Assembly: GCA_020353535.1 (NCBI GenBank)
Contig: CP070696.1
Location: 4,714,465-4,778,464 of the forward strand
Source: Spirochaetaceae bacterium
GTDB lineage: Bacteria; Spirochaetota; Spirochaetia; SZUA-6; DRHE01
Direction of reading: 5' to 3'
DNA length: 64,000 nt
Shown: one piece after another, positions 60,295 through 64,000 of the stretch
How the letters are laid out: the number at the start of each line of letters is the position of its first letter
How positions within the stretch are numbered: the stretch's first letter is position 1
The notes under the pieces: generated by a model
The model's input: the letters and a program-made list of their open reading frames with translations, nothing else
Databases searched by the model: none
Told to the model about the DNA's origin: nothing
Position numbers and translations under genes: made by a program

Positions 60295-61218
60295 CTACCA
60301 GAGTCCGTAATCGGTCAGCTTTTTCAAAACGCTGTTCGACACCAGGACCAGAACGAAACCAATGGCCGACTTGAAAAGGCCCAGGGCGGTTGTATAGGCG
60401 AACCGCCCCCCCAAGATACCCTGGCGATAGTTGAAGGTCTCGATAACATCCCCCACGTCGTAGACCATAGGGCTGTACAGGATATAGACTTGCTCGAAGC
60501 CCACGGTGAGCAGTTGGCCCAATCTAAGGATGAACAAAATCGTAATCACCGAGGCAATCCCCGGTAAGGTAACGTGCCAGATCCGTTGAAACAGATTGGC
60601 CCCATCACAGATTGCAGCTTCGAAGATCTCCTGATCGACTCCGGCCAGGGCGGCCATGTAGATCACGGTGAAATAACCGCTGTTCTTGGTGATCTCCGAG
60701 GCCACCAGAATGGGACGAAACCAGGCTTCATTAGCCAGAAAATATATACCTTCTCCCCCCAAACTTTTCAGCAACACATTGATCATACCTACCGAGGGCG
60801 AGAGGAGGGTGTACATGATGCTGGCGTAGATAACCCAAGAGATGAAGAAGGGAACGAAGGTGATGGTTTGAATGGTCTTACGGTAGGCTTTGCTGAACAC
60901 TTCGTTGAGAAAGATTGCCAGTAGAATGGGAAAGGGGAAACCGATGGTAATCTTCAAAGCACTGATCACCAGGGTATTGCGCAGCACCCGCAGAAACATA
61001 GGATCCACAAACATGGCGCGGAAATTATCCAATCCGACCCACGGGCTGCCCCAGAATCCCCTGGCGTAGGAGTAATCCTTGAAGGCGATCAGGTTCCAGT
61101 AGTAGGGCACATAGCGGAAGATAGCGTACCAGACCATGACGGCCAGAGCCATGAAAAAGAGAAATTTGTTCTTTATAAATTTTTTTCTAAAGGAATCCAG
61201 ACGGGACACTATGAACAT
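60295..61218 (-). CDS. Sugar ABC transporter permease (LplB/YteP-like)
   Basis: A 307-residue permease with six helices and the usual N-terminal extension KFLFF. EAA loop: FEAAICDGANLFQRIWHVTLPGIASV. It ends with the LTDYGLW typical of the subgroup. A GGGGAGC ribosome site follows the terminator-like hairpin, and it is 11 nt from the next permease. Confidence 0.93.
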   Translation of the reverse strand: MFIVSRLDSFRKKFIKNKFLFFMALAVMVWYAIFRYVPYYWNLIAFKDYSYARGFWGSPWVGLDNFRAMFVDPMFLRVLRNTLVISALKITIGFPFPILLAIFLNEVFSKAYRKTIQTITFVPFFISWVIYASIMYTLLSPSVGMINVLLKSLGGEGIYFLANEAWFRPILVASEITKNSGYFTVIYMAALAGVDQEIFEAAICDGANLFQRIWHVTLPGIASVITILFILRLGQLLTVGFEQVYILYSPMVYDVGDVIETFNYRQGILGGRFAYTTALGLFKSAIGFVLVLVSNSVLKKLTDYGLW

Positions 61219-61229
61219 TATGCTCCCCT

Positions 61230-61266
61230 AAAAAAGGTGGGGTTTAAAGAAGCTTTAAACCCCACC
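61230..61266 (-). terminator. Terminator/attenuator hairpin between the sugar-binding protein and permeases
   Basis: A perfect 14-bp stem (61236-61249 with 61253-61266, 3-nt loop), then TTTTTT on the minus strand. Partial read-through must feed the rest of the operon. Confidence 0.88.
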
Positions 61267-61294
61267 ATGGTTGGTCATTAAGATCAATATCGGC

Positions 61295-62842
61295 TTACTT
61301 GATCGGAATCAGCTCGTTGACCTGTTTCTCGATCTCCGGTCCGCCGTTGGCCTTGTAAAATGCGAGCCACTCGTTCCATACCTGATTTGCATCCTTACCG
61401 GAAACGATCTTGGTGGCGATCTCACGGAAGGTGGACTGCAGATTGACGAAGTATTTAGCATCCGCCGGAACGGGTACGGCCTTGGAAGAGGTGACCGCGT
61501 ATCTGTCCGCCATCTTGTTGCCTTCGATCTGGGCGGGTCCCAGGGTATTCAGAAACTGCTGGTAGACGTGTTTAGCCAATGCCTGGTCAGGCCAGGTCTT
61601 GCACTGATTTGGATTCTCTATGGCAAAGCCCGTCCAAATTCTGGAATACTCCCACTTTTTACGAATATCATCATAGTCGGGTGTGTTCATCGCTTCTTCG
61701 AAGGAGTAGAACACCGGCCACCCCTGGGCGTTGATCTCTTTGGGTGGAAAGGCGTAATCGCCCACACCGCCCGAATCCAGGAAGAACTCCTGGGTGTAGG
61801 TGTAGTTGAAGACCTCCACCGCCTTTTCCAGGTTCTTGTTGGCCTTGGAAAAGAATTTACCCCAGGGTTGACCTTCGTTGGAAGATCCTTGACCGTAGGG
61901 ACCCTTTGGGGGTGCGATGGGCCACATCTTGGCGTTGGCGATGCCGGCCTGTACTAAAGCACCGTTCATTGCGGTCAGCCGTTGCGGCTGATGATACCAC
62001 ATGCCGATCTTGTTCTGAAGATAAGCGTTCCACCACTGATTCCAGTCGAATGTCAGGGATTCCGGGTGGATGACCCCTTCGGCGTACATGTCGGCCAGGT
62101 TCATCAACGCTTCTTTCATCTGTGGCTGCACCCAGTCGTTAGTATGCTTGCCGTTACGAATCCGCCACATGCCGATCTGGTGGTGGTTGGGCGCCACGCC
62201 GTAAGCGTGGAAGAAACCGTCGATGAAGTTGATGTTTTGTCTGTGGGCCGTGCCGTAAGTATCGTCTTTGCCGTTGCCGTCAGGATCCCCAAAGGTAAAG
62301 GACCGTGCCACTTCCCGGAACTCTTCCAGGGTTACCGGCACGTCCAGACCCAGATTTTCCAGCCAGTCCATGCGGATATTCTGGGCAAAGTACTTCAGGC
62401 TGTAGCTAGCAGGTATACAGTACTGTTTACCGCCGTAATTTCCAAAGGCAAGATGGCCCTCCCGGGCGTTCCCAGCGATGTCTTTGCCGACCTTGGCAAG
62501 GACGTCGTCCAGAGGAGCGATAAGGTCTCCCTCCACCAGTTGGGGCAGATAGCTCTGGGCGTTTATCATGAAAACATCAGGGAGATCCCCGGCAGCCATC
62601 ATCACCGGAAACTTCTCCTTGTAGGCGGAGTAAAGCATCGGTTCGATTTGGAATTTCACTTCCGGAAATTTCTCCCGCAGGGTATTCATGAAGGCTCCGT
62701 TCTCAACATCGCCGGCGGCTTCGGGCAGCCACATCCAACGCAACGTGACCGTCTCCATCTCCTGACCGCCTGTGGCGGACAGCATCATGGTTGCCAGGAA
62801 GAACAGGCACAAAGATACGAGAAGAATCTTGGATTTCTTCAT
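61295..62842 (-). CDS. Sugar ABC transporter substrate-binding protein (LplA-like, extended)
   Basis: A 515-residue extracellular solute-binding protein family 1 member of the large Lpl/YtcQ type. The signal is LVSLCLFFLATMMLSATGG; no lipobox Cys is seen, so it may be periplasmic. Segments: LRWMWLPEAAGDVENGAFMNTLREKFPEVKFQIEP, and FNYTYTQEFFLDSGGVGDYAFPPKE. This subgroup imports oligo- or aminosugar-containing glycans. AAGGAGG precedes the ATG, and a good promoter lies 34 nt upstream. It is the first gene of the long minus-strand operon. Confidence 0.92.
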   Translation of the reverse strand: MKKSKILLVSLCLFFLATMMLSATGGQEMETVTLRWMWLPEAAGDVENGAFMNTLREKFPEVKFQIEPMLYSAYKEKFPVMMAAGDLPDVFMINAQSYLPQLVEGDLIAPLDDVLAKVGKDIAGNAREGHLAFGNYGGKQYCIPASYSLKYFAQNIRMDWLENLGLDVPVTLEEFREVARSFTFGDPDGNGKDDTYGTAHRQNINFIDGFFHAYGVAPNHHQIGMWRIRNGKHTNDWVQPQMKEALMNLADMYAEGVIHPESLTFDWNQWWNAYLQNKIGMWYHQPQRLTAMNGALVQAGIANAKMWPIAPPKGPYGQGSSNEGQPWGKFFSKANKNLEKAVEVFNYTYTQEFFLDSGGVGDYAFPPKEINAQGWPVFYSFEEAMNTPDYDDIRKKWEYSRIWTGFAIENPNQCKTWPDQALAKHVYQQFLNTLGPAQIEGNKMADRYAVTSSKAVPVPADAKYFVNLQSTFREIATKIVSGKDANQVWNEWLAFYKANGGPEIEKQVNELIPIK

Positions 62843-62875
62843 TTTACATCCTCCTTAGTTAAGATTTGTCTATTC

Positions 62876-62904
62876 ATTCTATGCCTGGTACATTCAGAAG
62901 TCAA
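62876..62904 (-). promoter_or_regulatory. Promoter of the sugar ABC-transporter operon
   Basis: Minus strand TTGACT (62899-62904), 17 nt, TAGAAT (62876-62881); leader about 27 nt with AAGGAGG. Confidence 0.6.
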
Positions 62905-62961
62905 TTGCAAGTCAGCGCTGCAACGCAGGAAATGCTCGGCTCGGACTATTCCGTTCGCGTC

Positions 62962-64000
62962 TCACCCGCCGAATCCGTTCCAGTAGAACAGGACCCCCAA
63001 ATGGTGTCGTGGATCCTCCTTCAGCCCCCGGTACATCTCCGCCGCTTGGGTGAAGGGGACCCTGTGGGTGATCAATGGCTTCACATCGATCCGCTCCTCC
63101 GCCAGAAGCTGCATGAAGAAACGCCTCTGTTCCCCGTCGGTCCAGCGGTCCCCGACCTCCGCCTGGGCCGGCAGCACAGATCCATGGGCACCGAGAATCT
63201 GCAGGCCTTTACTGTGGATGTGGTCGTACAGACGCAAAGACAGGGTTCTGTGAGGGCTGCTCAGTACCGCGATCTTGCCCCGAATTCGGGCGACCTCGCA
63301 GGCTTGCAGGAAGGCATCCGGGTGCCCGCTGGCCTCGATCACATGATCGAAACCGGCCAATCTGTCCCCAACCCTCCCCTGGGAGCGGAGAACTGGACCG
63401 TCCGGATCCACTGCAAGGACCCCCGGACTGTGGGAGACGATCTCTCTGCGCTCGGGAAGCGGATCCACGGCGATCACCCGCCCTGCTCCGGCCAGCACCG
63501 CCAGCCGGGCGGCAATCTGCCCCACCAGACCCAGTCCGAATACCACGACCGTATCGCCGAACTGGGGGTGCAAAACCCGGGGAGCGGTCATGGCGATCGA
63601 TCCCAGCTTGGTGGTCACCGCTTCTTCGTCGGTTACCCCATCGGCGATCGGAACCAATTTGTAGTCGCCGGAGTCCATAACCAGGTGGCTGCAGTGGGAG
63701 TTCCAGACCCCCGCTCCTTCGGCCACCACCAGCTGTCCAACCTGAACCGAGGTGACATCCTTTCCCACTTCCACGATTCGACCGCATACCAGGTAGCCCG
63801 GTACGCTGGGAAATCTAAGCCAAGCCGGGGGATCTTCGGAATCTGATTTTGAGTGGGTTCCGAACAGGGCGGCCAGCTCCGTGCCGGCGGAAACCAGGGA
63901 ACAGGTCGTTTCAATCAGAACTTCCCGCGGCTGCAGCGTTGTATCGATAGTCCCCGATTCGATCTCTACAATGCCTTGACCAGTGAACACGATCCTATCG
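62962..64000 (-). CDS. Zinc-dependent-type MDR dehydrogenase lacking catalytic zinc ligands (partial)
   Basis: The frame is open to the right edge; the GTG at 63990 looks internal because DRIVFTGQG upstream matches the conserved start, so a few N-terminal residues are outside. The ~342 seen residues have the GroES-like half (TTCSLVSAGTELAALFG, FPSVPGYLVCGRIVEVG) and the Rossmann half (VVVFGLGLVGQIAARLA, AVDPLPER). The usual catalytic Cys and the GHE motif are SAGTE and GYL, as in the SAGTEL subgroup of MDR enzymes, so a classical zinc alcohol reaction is unlikely. It probably oxidises a polyol or sugar in this locus. The following gap holds the transporter promoter. Confidence 0.85.
   Translation of the reverse strand, partial: DRIVFTGQGIVEIESGTIDTTLQPREVLIETTCSLVSAGTELAALFGTHSKSDSEDPPAWLRFPSVPGYLVCGRIVEVGKDVTSVQVGQLVVAEGAGVWNSHCSHLVMDSGDYKLVPIADGVTDEEAVTTKLGSIAMTAPRVLHPQFGDTVVVFGLGLVGQIAARLAVLAGAGRVIAVDPLPERREIVSHSPGVLAVDPDGPVLRSQGRVGDRLAGFDHVIEASGHPDAFLQACEVARIRGKIAVLSSPHRTLSLRLYDHIHSKGLQILGAHGSVLPAQAEVGDRWTDGEQRRFFMQLLAEERIDVKPLITHRVPFTQAAEMYRGLKEDPRHHLGVLFYWNGFGG

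Noticed and set aside
62842-62962. Operator palindrome in the sugar-operon promoter region
   Set aside because: No convincing inverted repeat beyond chance was found around the -35/-10 boxes.
1-64000. CRISPR arrays, prophage or insertion sequences
   Set aside because: No regularly spaced repeats, integrase, transposase or phage structural genes were recognised; the accessory character is limited to carbohydrate genes.

Overview
The window looks like a chromosomal segment of a GC-rich, saccharolytic member of the Spirochaetota. The clues are an archaeal/eukaryal-type PheS-PheT pair (established for spirochetes), a CarD-type regulator directly followed by ispD and ispF (the treponemal neighbourhood), a FlgM-like protein, several secreted proteins and lipoproteins, and many TTG and GTG starts. 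No rRNA, CRISPR array, phage or insertion sequence was seen. There is one tRNA gene, tRNA-Ala(GGC).

Layout. 1-4.5 kb: the C-terminal part of a large beta-rich surface protein with a FlgD-like Ig end, then aroK and a URO-D/methyltransferase-like enzyme. 4.6-9.5 kb: a PTS EIIA-like protein with hisA; tRNA-Ala joined to a spirochetal coiled-coil protein; then nif3, lspA and a small membrane protein. 9.6-15.7 kb: an HDOD signalling protein, glutaredoxin, OsmC, a SpoU-type methyltransferase, a degenerate iron-ADH homologue, flgM and rsmI. 15.8-24.6 kb: serS with an HD protein, the aspartokinase-thrB-thrC threonine operon, two lipoproteins, a secreted protein and rlmE. 24.6-32.1 kb: a eukaryal-like prenyl synthase, a rhomboid protease, secreted proteins, an OppA-like binding protein, carD-ispD-ispF-nth. 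32.2-38.4 kb: a peptide-type ABC transporter operon. 38.5-44.4 kb: HD proteins and pheS-pheT with an adenosine-specific kinase and a HAD protein.

From 44.5 kb to the right edge is an accessory carbohydrate locus. It has a TRAP transporter with a Gfo/Idh/MocA oxidoreductase (minus strand); a plus-strand operon of sugar-phosphate epimerase, isomerase, a second oxidoreductase and class II aldolase; and a long minus-strand operon of LplABC-type sugar ABC transporter, AGE-family epimerase, cupin, PIG-L deacetylase, amidohydrolase and a 900-residue nucleotidyltransferase-sugar kinase fusion. The two convergent operons meet with abutting stop codons. An MDR dehydrogenase enters from the right edge.

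The most striking pattern is regulatory. At about ten genes (EIIA-like, nif3, rsmI, serS, thrB, aspartokinase, prenyl synthase, rhomboid, carD, COG4339 HD protein, pheS) a sigma70-like -10 box lies only 6-9 nt before the start codon, usually with no Shine-Dalgarno sequence. This predicts leaderless mRNAs. One further gene starts 6 nt after the end of the tRNA, so tRNA 3' processing would leave a nearly leaderless message. Other points worth checking are a palindromic in-frame insertion in hisA, the reversed-order kinase/nucleotidyltransferase fusion, and homologues that have lost catalytic residues (iron-ADH, aspartokinase).
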